NCBI GenBank assembly: GCA_014584575.1
Contig: JACTMP010000065.1
Coordinates: 27,438-91,437 of the forward strand
Origin: Chloroflexota bacterium
Lineage (GTDB): Bacteria; Chloroflexota; Anaerolineae; Promineifilales; Promineifilaceae
Length of the DNA: 64,000 nucleotides
Reading direction: 5' to 3'
Shown here in pieces: positions 16,044 through 24,426 of the stretch. The notes under the pieces are model-generated. The model saw only the letters and a list, made by a program, of their open reading frames with translations, was not told where the DNA came from and made no database searches. The position numbers and the translations under genes are program-made. Each line of letters begins with the position of its first letter. Within the stretch, counting starts at the first letter, position 1.

Positions 16044-16967
16044 ATGACTGCCTTATTACTCTTCAAATTGATTGTGGTCGTCCTGTTTTTGCTGATGTTT
16101 TTGCGACGGCCGTCCCTGGCCTGGGGCGTTGGTCTGGTTACGGTGACAACGGCCGTGCTGCTGGACACCATCATGGGCACCTTTGATCGGGCGGCGCTCC
16201 TGGCCGAGTTGGGCTTTTTCTTTTACTTCATTGCCGGGGCCATCATTGGTGGCGGCATTTTCTGGTTGTTAGCCGTTTTATGGCCTCATCTGCCCAAAAC
16301 GGCAGCGGCAACCGCTCCCGCTGTAGTCGCGCAAATCGGCGCTGTGCCGGCTGCCGGCGCCGCCGAATCCGGCCCGGCTGTGCCCTCAGCGAATGGTCAG
16401 CCGGAACCGCTGCCGCTGCTGGAAGCGGCCACCAATCCCGATGAGGCTGCCTACGATGTGGCCGCGTTGCTGTCTGATGTTCAGAACCGCTTTGGCCGGG
16501 AAGATGTGCTGGATTTGATGTTTGACCTGGAAATCCCGGAAACGGCCGTCGTCTCCCTGAACCAAAATTTGCAGACGTTGGCGCATGAAGTGGTGGCCTA
16601 TGCCATCCGCAACGGGCAAACGGCGCAGTTGGCGCTGGCGATTGAACGCATCCTGACGCCGCCGCCGCCGGAAATGCTGCCCCGCCTGGAAAAACTGACC
16701 CCCGTTTCCCCCCGCGCCAGTTTGCGCTATTACCTGTTGGCGCATTTTAATCTGGAAAAGCTGCAACAAATGGCGGCGCGGCTGGGCATTGATTGGGAGC
16801 AGCTAGAAGGGGCGGAAAAACGGGGCAAGGTGCGGGAACTGCTGCAATATCTTTACCGGCGCAACCGGGTGGATGAACTGCTGGATTTGATGCGTGAGGG
16901 GACAGAGGAAACGGCTACTTCGGCTGTGCTCAGTACAAGCGTATCCTCGCCAGAAACAAGCACATGA
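16044..16967 (+). CDS. Membrane protein with two effector-associated-type helical domains
   Basis: 307 residues from ATG 16044. Three hydrophobic segments fall within residues 1-83, then an Ala/Pro linker to about 135. Two helical modules follow. The second (about 225-285) reads HFNLEKLQQMAARLGIDWEQ, then a VRELLQYLYRRNRVDELLDLM stretch, which closely matches the pattern of effector-associated/death-like domains (F..EL..LC..LGIDYE..., K.RELV.YLERR.R..ELL). The first (about 148-208) is a more divergent copy. These domains usually act as adaptors that bring signalling or immune effectors together. The downstream gene overlaps by 4 bp. The domain call is from pattern only. Confidence 0.6.
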   Translation: MTALLLFKLIVVVLFLLMFLRRPSLAWGVGLVTVTTAVLLDTIMGTFDRAALLAELGFFFYFIAGAIIGGGIFWLLAVLWPHLPKTAAATAPAVVAQIGAVPAAGAAESGPAVPSANGQPEPLPLLEAATNPDEAAYDVAALLSDVQNRFGREDVLDLMFDLEIPETAVVSLNQNLQTLAHEVVAYAIRNGQTAQLALAIERILTPPPPEMLPRLEKLTPVSPRASLRYYLLAHFNLEKLQQMAARLGIDWEQLEGAEKRGKVRELLQYLYRRNRVDELLDLMREGTEETATSAVLSTSVSSPETST

Positions 16968-17707
16968 TCCGTAAAATGTGGCTGGTTGTCTGGGTGTTGC
17001 TCAGTGTGACGGTCACGGCCGTAGCCGCGCAGGACGCTTTACGCCTTTCCCTCAGCCGCGACTTTGGCGCCGGTTTTGGCGCGGAAATTCAGGGCCGTTT
17101 TTCCATGCGCGTGGAAGGGCCGGACGACCTGGAGCGGGTGTTGTTCTTCATTGACGAGACCCAGGTGGCCGAACAAACAACGCCCCCCTTTCGCTATCAG
17201 TTCAACACGGGCAATTTCCCCCCTGGCACTCATGTGATGCGGGCGGTGGGGATTACGGCCGACGGCCGTGAACTCACCTCCAATACCATCATCCGCACCT
17301 TTATTACCAGCAGCGAATCCAACCGGCGGTTAGTCACCACCATCGCGCCGGTTATCGGCCTGGTGATTGCTGTCAGCCTGTTCTCGTGGTGGGTAGCCAG
17401 CCGGGGACAGAAAGCATCCGGGCAGTCGGCCATCAACGGCCCCTTTGGTGGCTCCATTTGCCCCAAATGCCACAAACCATTTGCCCGCCATTGGTGGGGA
17501 TTGAATGTGGTCGTGGGCAAGTTTGACCGCTGCCCCCATTGCCACAAATGGAGCATCGTGCAGCGTACCCACCCCGACCTGTTGCAAGCCAGCTATGAAG
17601 CGATGCTCCAGGCCGAAAAAGGGGCAACAGACGCTTCAACACCATCTCCCGCCGACCAAGAAAAAAGCTTCCGCAAACAGTTAGACGACTCCCGTTTTGA
17701 CAACTAA
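16964..17707 (+). CDS. Signal-peptide protein with Ig-like domain, membrane segment and zinc ribbon
   Basis: 247 residues; ATG overlaps the preceding stop as ATGA, so the two genes are translationally coupled. A cleavable-type signal peptide (1-22) is followed by an Ig-like domain (about 25-115) containing FFIDETQVAEQTTPPFRYQF and PPGTHVMRAVGITADG, a membrane helix (about 125-145), and a cytoplasmic zinc ribbon with CPKCHKP and CPHCHKW (about 166-195). The topology, an outside Ig domain joined to an inside metal-binding knuckle, suggests a signalling or structural partner of the upstream membrane protein. Function unknown. Confidence 0.75.
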   Translation: MIRKMWLVVWVLLSVTVTAVAAQDALRLSLSRDFGAGFGAEIQGRFSMRVEGPDDLERVLFFIDETQVAEQTTPPFRYQFNTGNFPPGTHVMRAVGITADGRELTSNTIIRTFITSSESNRRLVTTIAPVIGLVIAVSLFSWWVASRGQKASGQSAINGPFGGSICPKCHKPFARHWWGLNVVVGKFDRCPHCHKWSIVQRTHPDLLQASYEAMLQAEKGATDASTPSPADQEKSFRKQLDDSRFDN

Positions 17708-17892
17708 ATCGCCCCCCTGTCACCCCCTCACCGTGTCACCAAGTCATCTGTAGTACCCCCGGTTTACCCCCCCAGTACCAGAGTAGTTCTGGCGTCATGG
17801 TGACATTCTCCCATTGTCCAGTACCCCCCATTTCCCCTATTCTATACACAACAAACTGACTTGCTTTTCAACTCGTTTTCCTCCTCCTTCCT

Positions 17893-17927
17893 GGCTCCGA
17901 GGCCCCCACCTCGGAGCCTCTTTTTTT
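17893..17927 (+). terminator. Intrinsic terminator
   Basis: GGCTCCGAGG (17893-17902), short C-rich loop, CCTCGGAGCC (17909-17918), then TCTTTTTTT. Oriented to end transcripts coming from the left. The 185 bp before it (17708-17892) show only C-rich sequence and no gene. Confidence 0.88.
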
Positions 17928-17936
17928 GCCCAGGCA

Positions 17937-18407
17937 CTACTCAAGATCGGCAGCGACGGCCGTCTCCTCTTCCCTTTTCTCCCTCTGAAAAATCGCCCCC
18001 AAAACAAACAGGATCATGCCCAAATGAATCATCATATCGCCCACGTTAAATATGCCCACCCGCCAGGGCGTCTGGATAAAATCTAGCACCTCGCCCAGCC
18101 AGATACGGTCTACCAGATTGCCCAATGCGCCACCCACCAGAATGGCTAAACCCGCCCGCGCCAACCATTGCTCACGTGGCAGACGATGAATGTAAATCAC
18201 CATCGCCGCCAGCACACCCAACGTCAGCCAGCCCACCAACGGACCAATGCCTTGAAATAGACCAAAGGCAATGCCCCGGTTATGCGTTTCCACCAGCGTA
18301 AACAGGGCATTAAACCGGGTCGGCCCATGTTCGGCCAGATACGCGGCCGCCCACCACTTGCCCAGGCGGTCGGCCAGAAATGCCAGGGGGATGAGCAGGT
18401 AGATCAT
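17937..18407 (-). CDS. lspA: Lipoprotein signal peptidase (signal peptidase II)
   Basis: 156-residue integral membrane aspartic peptidase that removes signal peptides from prolipoproteins. Four hydrophobic segments are visible. The catalytic aspartates are in GGALGNLVDRI and FNVGDMMIHLG. The many lipobox proteins in this window are its expected substrates. The start codon overlaps the stop of the upstream zinc-ribbon gene by 4 bp. The length is normal for the family. Confidence 0.93.
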   Translation of the reverse strand: MIYLLIPLAFLADRLGKWWAAAYLAEHGPTRFNALFTLVETHNRGIAFGLFQGIGPLVGWLTLGVLAAMVIYIHRLPREQWLARAGLAILVGGALGNLVDRIWLGEVLDFIQTPWRVGIFNVGDMMIHLGMILFVLGAIFQREKREEETAVAADLE

Positions 18408-18772
18408 ACTGCATCCCCGGAATTCTCGGTTTCCGAGGGTTGGGATTTGGCGGCCAGTTCGGCCAGTTCGGCCGCTTCATACTCCGCCTGCGTCAGGAAC
18501 TTGCCGCCGGTCAGTTCATAGCTGGTGACGTTGTAATGGCCATCCAGGTACACGGCCGTTTCCATGCGCCGGAAACATTTACTGTCCACCACCGTCTTGT
18601 GCCAGACATAACCGCCATCATCGTTGAGTAAGTCATGCTGTTTATCGGCCCGCACCCGCACCCGTTTGCCGCAGTTGCCACACTGGAAGTAGAAATAGAT
18701 ACCGGTCTTGTCTACATATTCCCCGGCGGCTTTTTTCTCGCCACCGCCCAACAACTTCTTCAAGAATCCCAT
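18404..18772 (-). CDS. Small zinc-ribbon protein of unknown function
   Basis: 122 residues from ATG 18772 (a GTG one codon earlier is possible), with CAGGAGAAAG upstream. A CGNCGKRVRVRADK motif (about 32-45) could form half a zinc site, with a further Cys in DSKCFRRM. The middle contains GYVWHKTVVDSKC and an acidic C-terminus. It is translationally coupled to lspA. The N-terminal KKLLGGGEKK stretch is basic. I do not recognise a characterised family. Confidence 0.7.
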   Translation of the reverse strand: MGFLKKLLGGGEKKAAGEYVDKTGIYFYFQCGNCGKRVRVRADKQHDLLNDDGGYVWHKTVVDSKCFRRMETAVYLDGHYNVTSYELTGGKFLTQAEYEAAELAELAAKSQPSETENSGDAV

Positions 18773-18864
18773 CACTTTCTCCTGCTTGAGTATTCGTTAC
18801 GGTTCGCGTAAACTTCCGCCAATAGGTGGGCAAGAATGTACCAGAAGTTTGAATGGGATACCAA

Positions 18865-19677
18865 ATGTCCTTGCGGGTTCTGACTTACAACATATTGGAT
18901 GGGGGACACGGCCGTGAACCGCTAATCCTCGAAGTGCTACAAACTCACCAACCGGATGTGATCTTCCTGCAAGAGCTATTCAGCCCAACCCTTGCCCATG
19001 ATCTGGCACAAAGCCTGGATATGCACTACTTTTTTGCCAGAGGCAATTCTCGCCGACATCTGGCGTTGTTGAGTCGGTTACCCATTCTGGAAAACCACAA
19101 TTATCATCCTTCACCAGCTATCCATCGTGCCATTTTGTACGCTAAATTAGCTGGCCCCTTTTCTGAACCCCTACACGTTTTTGGCGTTCATCTGGCAGCT
19201 TCGCCCTTCTTCATGATGGAAGGGTGGCGGTTATGGGAAGTCAAAACCTTATTGCAGCTTGTTAATCTGCTGCGGTCAGAACCCTGTTTGATCGCCGGTG
19301 ACTTTAATGCCTTTTCCCCTCAAGATAAAATCGTCACAACCCAATGGCCGCGATGGTTGAGATGGTTGCTGGCTTTACAGGGTGGGTGGCTGCCGCGCCG
19401 GGTTATCCAGAGAATGCTCAATGCAGGATTGATTGATAGCTTCCGTTCATTGCATCCTGAGGAAAGCGGATGCACCTTACCCCCACCTGACCCAAGCGTC
19501 CGGTTGGACTACATCTTTGTCAACAACAGCTTGCACACCCATTTGCAGAAATGCGTGGTTGTCCATGACCCACCTGCCGTCCTATCCGCCTCCGATCATT
19601 TCCCTGTGTTAGCTGAATTTCACGAAATTCCACCCTCTGACGATCTCCAGGTTTTGCCGAACACTTTCCAGACTTAA
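18865..19677 (+). CDS. Endonuclease/exonuclease/phosphatase-family protein
   Basis: 270 residues from ATG 18865 (ATG 18853 is also possible). It belongs to the EEP metal-dependent phosphoesterase fold: LRVLTYNIL at the start, a PDVIFLQE motif with the metal-binding Glu, CLIAGDFNAF with the Asp/Asn pair, and SASDHFPVLAEF with the terminal Asp-His. Family members act on phosphodiesters in DNA, lipids or nucleotides; the substrate cannot be told. It ends 4 bp inside the convergent neighbour at 19674. Confidence 0.85.
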   Translation: MSLRVLTYNILDGGHGREPLILEVLQTHQPDVIFLQELFSPTLAHDLAQSLDMHYFFARGNSRRHLALLSRLPILENHNYHPSPAIHRAILYAKLAGPFSEPLHVFGVHLAASPFFMMEGWRLWEVKTLLQLVNLLRSEPCLIAGDFNAFSPQDKIVTTQWPRWLRWLLALQGGWLPRRVIQRMLNAGLIDSFRSLHPEESGCTLPPPDPSVRLDYIFVNNSLHTHLQKCVVVHDPPAVLSASDHFPVLAEFHEIPPSDDLQVLPNTFQT

Positions 19678-20504
19678 TACAAAACGGCAAAGTTTTCGAA
19701 TGCCCGCTCTGCCAGGTTTTTGTCTCCTGCGAACCGGGCACGCGAAAGACCTTCTTCCTGGTTAAAGCGCCCTGAGGCGTAGATGTTGAAATCCAGGGTG
19801 TCCATTTCAATCGTGGCTTCGGAGTTGCCCGACCCAATTTGCCATGTACCGCCGGCAATGCCTGTCAGCGCCAGCGTGAAAGCGCGCCCGTTTAACTTCT
19901 TTTGCAGAACATGTGCCAGATCACGGACGACTAATTCGTTGATACGGCCGTCATGCTCCCGCGTTTGTTCAAAATGACGACCTGTCGCCCGGCAGATGTC
20001 CAGGCGATGCATCCAGGTGTCGCGGCTGTGAATCACCCACATCAGGTGGCGTAAACCGAGCCTGCCGGGAACAGGATGCGGTATCGCTGCCCACTTAACC
20101 AGGCGAAAACCATAGGCCCAATTGTGGCTGGCCTTTTCACCGGCCTGTCTCAATTCTGTAATTAACTCAGCGGACGTCATATTGGCCCGTTCGGCCAGTT
20201 GCAGCGTGTTGATGGTATCTTCAATCAGTTGGCCTGGTTTGGCCTTGGGCCTGGCGGTTAACTGGTGGATCATTTCCCGATAGCTGACGCCGCTGGCAAA
20301 CCCGCCGGCCTGATGCGCCACCATATCACGCACATTCCATTCCGTGCAGGCTGTGGGTTTGTGCCAATCTTCGGCATCCAGAGATTCGACCAGATGGACG
20401 AAGCGACGAAGCGCGGTTTGCATTAGCTCGTAGGCTTCATCGGCGGTGACATAGGGAATACGTTCGGCGGCAATTGGGGTTGAAGGGAAAATGGCGAGAT
20501 TCAT
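19674..20504 (-). CDS. Maleylpyruvate isomerase-like / DinB-fold protein
   Basis: 276 residues. The N-terminal half resembles the mycothiol-dependent maleylpyruvate isomerase family: CTEWNVRDMVAHQAGG carries the conserved W-x-V-x-D...H, and WVIHSRDTWMHRLDICRATG carries the His/Asp-His ligands of the DinB-type metal site. A C-terminal SCP2-like or MDMPI-C-type domain (about 185-276) follows. Chloroflexota are not known for mycothiol, so another thiol or no thiol may be used. It is 2 bp downstream of a TetR gene and probably its target operon member. Confidence 0.78.
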   Translation of the reverse strand: MNLAIFPSTPIAAERIPYVTADEAYELMQTALRRFVHLVESLDAEDWHKPTACTEWNVRDMVAHQAGGFASGVSYREMIHQLTARPKAKPGQLIEDTINTLQLAERANMTSAELITELRQAGEKASHNWAYGFRLVKWAAIPHPVPGRLGLRHLMWVIHSRDTWMHRLDICRATGRHFEQTREHDGRINELVVRDLAHVLQKKLNGRAFTLALTGIAGGTWQIGSGNSEATIEMDTLDFNIYASGRFNQEEGLSRARFAGDKNLAERAFENFAVLY

Positions 20505-20506
20505 GG

Positions 20507-21136
20507 TTATTCACTCTCCTGTATGGGTATGACTTTATTCAGAATGGATAAAACAATGGGCAGCAATGAACCAAATCGCCCCTGCCCAATGGGGAGATGT
20601 GGTTCGTTGGCCAGGTGCATGGCGGTGATCCCATGGGCAATGGCGATCACCAGGTTGACGATTTGTTCACTGGACAGATCCGTTTCGACTTCATTTTTTA
20701 ACTGTTCGACACGGCCGTAAGACTGGTTGAGCAATCCAAAACTCAATTCCAGGCTTTCCGCCGAGGGGACAAAACCAGGCACCGGCCGCTCAAAACAAAG
20801 CTGGTAAAGCTCAGGATTCTCCATGGCGAAAGACATGTAACCTTCTATAACCATGCGGAGTTCATCCTGCCAACCTGTGGACGCCTCCATTAACCTTCTG
20901 TTGTGTTCACCAAAAAGCGTGAATCCCAGGCAAAACAGCGCATCATAGATGTCCATCTTCCCAGAAAAGTAGTTATAGAGAGAGGGGGCACGCATACCCA
21001 TGCGCCGGGCCAGTTCCTGCATGGAAAGGGCGGCGACGCCTTCCTCCCGCATGATGGCCCGTGCAGTATCCAGAATTGCCTGAACAGTAGCATCATGATT
21101 CTGTTGTCGCCGGGCGGAGGCAAATGATTTTTTCAT
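20507..21136 (-). CDS. TetR-family transcriptional regulator
   Basis: 209 residues. The helix-turn-helix region (about 14-60) reads QAILDTARAIMREEGVAALS followed by MQELARRMGMRAPSLYNYF, a classic TetR signature. The C-terminal ligand domain is helical and unassigned. It forms a two-gene unit with the isomerase-like gene (2-bp gap). A long inverted repeat (21144-21175) immediately upstream of the start is the probable autoregulatory operator. Confidence 0.9.
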   Translation of the reverse strand: MKKSFASARRQQNHDATVQAILDTARAIMREEGVAALSMQELARRMGMRAPSLYNYFSGKMDIYDALFCLGFTLFGEHNRRLMEASTGWQDELRMVIEGYMSFAMENPELYQLCFERPVPGFVPSAESLELSFGLLNQSYGRVEQLKNEVETDLSSEQIVNLVIAIAHGITAMHLANEPHLPIGQGRFGSLLPIVLSILNKVIPIQESE

Positions 21137-21143
21137 AGATTAT

Positions 21144-21175
21144 CTAATAGTGTTAGTTTTTTATAATACTATTAG
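21144..21175. promoter_or_regulatory. Inverted repeat, likely TetR-type operator
   Basis: CTAATAGTGTTA and its near-complement TAATACTATTAG (one mismatch) flank an A/T-rich centre, starting 8 bp ahead of the TetR start codon. Confidence 0.75.
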
Positions 21176-21355
21176 TTTTTCTCGCATTTGTCAACACCCG
21201 AAATGGACAATAATCGTTATCTACACGTTTGCCCGCTCAGCTTATACTCACCTCGTTCGCCCAATCTGGCCGCTTGTGTTACACTGCCGCCATCTTATGC
21301 AAACTAGAACTGGCTGAGAGTGCGACTTGGCTGTGTTTAACCAAGGAGACTTTCA

Positions 21356-22534
21356 GTGAGTGATTTTGAGACTTTCAACCTGCATCCGCGCATTGCGGCT
21401 GGCATCCAATCCGCGGGGTACACCACCCCGACCCCCATTCAAATTCAGGCAATTCCCCCCATTTTGCAGGGCAAAGACATTTTAGGTCTGGCGCAAACGG
21501 GCACCGGCAAAACGGCCGCCTTCGTGCTGCCCATTCTGCAACGGCTGATGCAAGGGCCACGCGGCCACGTGCGCGCCCTGGTGGTGGCCCCCACCCGTGA
21601 ACTGGCCGACCAGATCAACGACTCGTTTGAACAATTGGGGCAGCAGACAAAAACACGCAGCACGGCCGTGTACGGCGGCGTCGGTGTCAACCCCCAAATT
21701 CAACGGCTCAAACAGGGTGTGGAAGTGGTGGTCGCCTGCCCCGGCCGGCTGCTCGACCACATCAACCAGAAAACCATAGACCTCTCCCGGCTGGAAGTGC
21801 TGGTGCTGGACGAAGCCGACCGCATGTGCGACATGGGCTTTTTACCGGACATTCGCAAATTGCTCAAACACCTGCCCACACAGCGGCAAACTCTCTTCTT
21901 TTCCGCCACCATGCCCGATGATATTCGCCGCCTCAGCCACGACATCCTCAAAAATCCGGTGACGGTGCAAATTGGGCTGGCCAAACCGGCGGTCACCGTT
22001 TCCCACGCCCTTTATCCGGTGCCACAGCACCTCAAAACGGGGCTGCTGCTGGCGCTGCTGCGCCACATGGACACGGAATCCGTGTTGATTTTTACCCGCA
22101 CCAAACACCGCGCCCGGCGCGTGGCCGAGCAGATCAACCGTGCCGGGTACAAAGCGGCGGCGCTGCAAGGCAATATGTCCCAAAACCGGCGGCAGGAAGC
22201 CATGGATGGTTTCCGCTCCGGCCAATACAAAATCATGGTGGCTACGGACATTGCGGCACGGGGAATTGACGTCTCCCAAATCTCGCACGTCGTCAATTAT
22301 GACATGCCAGACACGGCCGATGCCTACACCCACCGCATCGGCCGCACCGGGCGCGCCGCCAAAACAGGCGACGCTTTTACGTTTGTCACCTCCGAAGATA
22401 CAGACATGATTAGAGCCATTGAGCGCGTCTTGGGTGAAAAACTGGAACGGCGCACCCTGCCCGATTTTGACCCGCCCACCACGCCAGTCCCGTTCGCCCC
22501 GGCCAGCGCAACCGACCGGCAACCGTCCAACTAA
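21356..22534 (+). CDS. DEAD-box RNA helicase
   Basis: 392 residues from GTG 21356, with CAAGGAG upstream. Complete set of motifs: Q motif (F...GYTTPTPIQIQAIP), Walker A AQTGTGKT (46-53), PTRELA, DEAD in VLDEADRM, SAT, and HRIGRTGR (motif VI). The C-terminal extension is short, as in RhlE/CshA-like ATP-dependent RNA helicases that remodel RNA. Bases 22311-22470, which encode motif VI onward, are duplicated almost exactly at 31128-31287, on the far side of the radical SAM cluster. The gene itself is intact. Confidence 0.93.
   Translation: MSDFETFNLHPRIAAGIQSAGYTTPTPIQIQAIPPILQGKDILGLAQTGTGKTAAFVLPILQRLMQGPRGHVRALVVAPTRELADQINDSFEQLGQQTKTRSTAVYGGVGVNPQIQRLKQGVEVVVACPGRLLDHINQKTIDLSRLEVLVLDEADRMCDMGFLPDIRKLLKHLPTQRQTLFFSATMPDDIRRLSHDILKNPVTVQIGLAKPAVTVSHALYPVPQHLKTGLLLALLRHMDTESVLIFTRTKHRARRVAEQINRAGYKAAALQGNMSQNRRQEAMDGFRSGQYKIMVATDIAARGIDVSQISHVVNYDMPDTADAYTHRIGRTGRAAKTGDAFTFVTSEDTDMIRAIERVLGEKLERRTLPDFDPPTTPVPFAPASATDRQPSN
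22311..22470. repeat. 160-bp direct repeat, copy A (3' part of helicase gene)
   Basis: Matches 31128-31287 at 157 of 160 positions by eye (differences at 22319, 22321 and 22371). The pair brackets the radical SAM cluster at a spacing of 8,817 bp. Homology stops sharply on both sides. Confidence 0.93.
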
Positions 22535-22713
22535 TCGCCGACAGAAGGTGAAAGTAGGGAGTGGGGCACGGCCGTAACCTCTTCCGCCCACATGTAATGA
22601 CAATGTGGTGACATTCGTTACTCCCAACCACCGGCATTGTTCCTTACGATACGCACATCGCGTGTGGATCAACCCTGCGAACATTCGCTTCCACAGGGTA
22701 AAGGAACATCAAT

Positions 22714-24090
22714 TTGGCAGCCGGCGACATTTTTGCAGCGCCAGTAAGCGGCAACTTTCTGTTGTATGCGCCCCTGCATCATGTCTTAGCGTTTGTCAAC
22801 CCACCGGCATACCGGCAAATCTGGCAAGGATTACAGGGAGAAGGGGAGGCAGCGGTAGCCATACAGCCGTTACTTTCCCAACTCACCACCTGCCCGCCAC
22901 CACCCCCCACAGCCCGTACCGGCCCCCTACAAACCCCTTTATTCCTGGGCATCATCCCCACGCGCGGCTGCAACATGGGCTGCCGTTACTGCGACTTTGC
23001 TGCTCCCAAACAAACCAGCCCCGTCATGTCATTGGCGTTGGCGCGCACGGCCGTAGACGCCTATCTGAACTTAATCGCAGCCAGCGACGAGCGCCACGCT
23101 AATATTCACTTCTTTGGCGGCGAACCATTTTTTGCCGCCGACGTGGTTCATTTTGTAGTCAACTATGCCGCCGGCCGCGCCGCCCAGGCCGGCATGAGTG
23201 TCCACTTTGAAGCCACGACCAATGGCCTTTACAGCCCTACCCGCTGCCAATGGATTGCCGATCATTTCCATACCGTCGTCCTATCACTCGATGGCCCCGC
23301 CGATATTCAAAACACACAGCGCCCTGGCATCAACGGGCAGCCGCTTTTTGAAATTGTCGCCCGTAACGCCCGAATCCTCTCCGGCGGCAGCGCCGAATTG
23401 ATCATCCGCGCCTGTGTAACGGCAGAGACAGTAGCACACCTGCTGGAAATCGCCCGTTGGATCGCCGCCGAAGTTAGCCCCCGTGCCGTCTGTTTTGAAA
23501 GCCTTACCCCCTCCGCACTGTCAGAAGCCGCCGGATTCCACCCGCCAGACCCCTGGCAATTTGCCCGCCACTTTCACCAGGCCGCGCAAATTCTGGCCGC
23601 CGCCGGTATCCAGACTGTCCTGTCTACGGCCGATACCAGCGCCATACGACATACGTTTTGCCCCGTGGGCCAGGACGCGCTTATCGTCACGCCGGACGGC
23701 CGTGTGAATGCCTGTTATTTGCTGGCAGAAGAGTGGCAGCAGCAGGGTTTGAATTTATCTCTGGGGCAATTAACGGCCGGCGCGGAGCAATTTGACCTGG
23801 ACATGACGGCCGTCCACCAAATCCGCCAGTTACCCATGCGGCCCAAACCCCGCTGCGCCCACTGCCTCTGCCGTTACCACTGTGCCGGTGGCTGCCATGT
23901 GAATCATGCCGGTGGTGACGGCCGTTACGATGATCTCTGCATCCAGACCCGCCTCGTCACCATTACCGGCTTGTTGGCCCAATTGGGCTTGCACGACGTT
24001 ATCGCCGCCTGGCACGCCGATGACCGTCTGATGCAGCAAACAGCCTGGCAGCCAGATGACCGTTTGCTGGCTCAGTCCTGGAATTTATGA
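22714..24090 (+). CDS. Radical SAM/SPASM maturase-like enzyme 1
   Basis: 458 residues from TTG 22714, preceded by AAAGGA. The first about 75 residues form a divergent N-terminal domain (GNFLLYAPLHHVLAFVN). The radical SAM core has the 4Fe-4S motif CNMGCRYC (Cys86, 90, 93), HFFGGEPFF, TTNGLYS and VVLSLDGPADIQNTQRPG. The C-terminal SPASM region has CAHCLCRYHCAGGCH (about 380-395), expected to bind auxiliary Fe-S clusters. SPASM enzymes typically modify peptide side chains (thioether, carbon-carbon or similar links). It shares its architecture with enzymes 3 and 4, and is the first gene of the cluster after a 179-bp gap that holds no gene. Confidence 0.88.
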   Translation: MAAGDIFAAPVSGNFLLYAPLHHVLAFVNPPAYRQIWQGLQGEGEAAVAIQPLLSQLTTCPPPPPTARTGPLQTPLFLGIIPTRGCNMGCRYCDFAAPKQTSPVMSLALARTAVDAYLNLIAASDERHANIHFFGGEPFFAADVVHFVVNYAAGRAAQAGMSVHFEATTNGLYSPTRCQWIADHFHTVVLSLDGPADIQNTQRPGINGQPLFEIVARNARILSGGSAELIIRACVTAETVAHLLEIARWIAAEVSPRAVCFESLTPSALSEAAGFHPPDPWQFARHFHQAAQILAAAGIQTVLSTADTSAIRHTFCPVGQDALIVTPDGRVNACYLLAEEWQQQGLNLSLGQLTAGAEQFDLDMTAVHQIRQLPMRPKPRCAHCLCRYHCAGGCHVNHAGGDGRYDDLCIQTRLVTITGLLAQLGLHDVIAAWHADDRLMQQTAWQPDDRLLAQSWNL

Positions 24091-24121
24091 TGCGTGAGAT
24101 TGCTCTTGTCACGCATCACGC
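24087..24121. repeat. TGATGCGTGA-family hairpin between cluster genes
   Basis: TGATGCGTGA, short loop, TCACGCATCA. It overlaps the stop codon of enzyme 1 and ends shortly before the PqqD-like gene. Confidence 0.75.
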
Positions 24122-24132
24122 ACTTGGAAACA

Positions 24133-24426
24133 ATGATCACATCAAACCCACCCCAAACCTATTACTGCCCACCGCACATCTACTGGGCATATGACGCTGC
24201 CTGCACTTTAGTTGTGAACGAGCAGACCGGGCAGGCACATAGGTTGTTTGGGCAAGAAGCGGCCGTTTGGGACTGGCTCATATTGGGGTATCCGTTTGCC
24301 AGGTTGGTGCAGTTCATCGCCGCCTATGCAAACCTGCCTACGCCTCAGGCCGAACGCTGTCTGCGCCGCCTACTGGCTGCCTGGCAGACAGACGGTCTGC
24401 TGCAAGAGGAGGGGCATCATGGCTAA
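24133..24426 (+). CDS. PqqD-like peptide-binding protein 1 (putative RRE)
   Basis: 97 residues from ATG 24133; the GTG at 24094 lies within the hairpin repeat. The pattern TLVVNEQTGQAHRLFGQEAAVW, followed by a helix, a loop (NLPTPQAERCLRRLLAAWQTDGLL) and a short end, matches the PqqD winged-helix fold. That fold acts as the RiPP recognition element, delivering a leader or substrate to a radical SAM enzyme. Its stop overlaps the start of enzyme 2 (ATGGCTAA), so the two are translationally coupled and probably bind each other. Assignment rests on pattern and context. Confidence 0.72.
   Translation: MITSNPPQTYYCPPHIYWAYDAACTLVVNEQTGQAHRLFGQEAAVWDWLILGYPFARLVQFIAAYANLPTPQAERCLRRLLAAWQTDGLLQEEGHHG

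Noticed and set aside
24248..24418. 57-residue N-terminal extension of radical SAM enzyme 2
   Set aside because: It overlaps the PqqD-like gene in another frame and has no homology-like features; the ATG at 24419 forms a coupled overlap.
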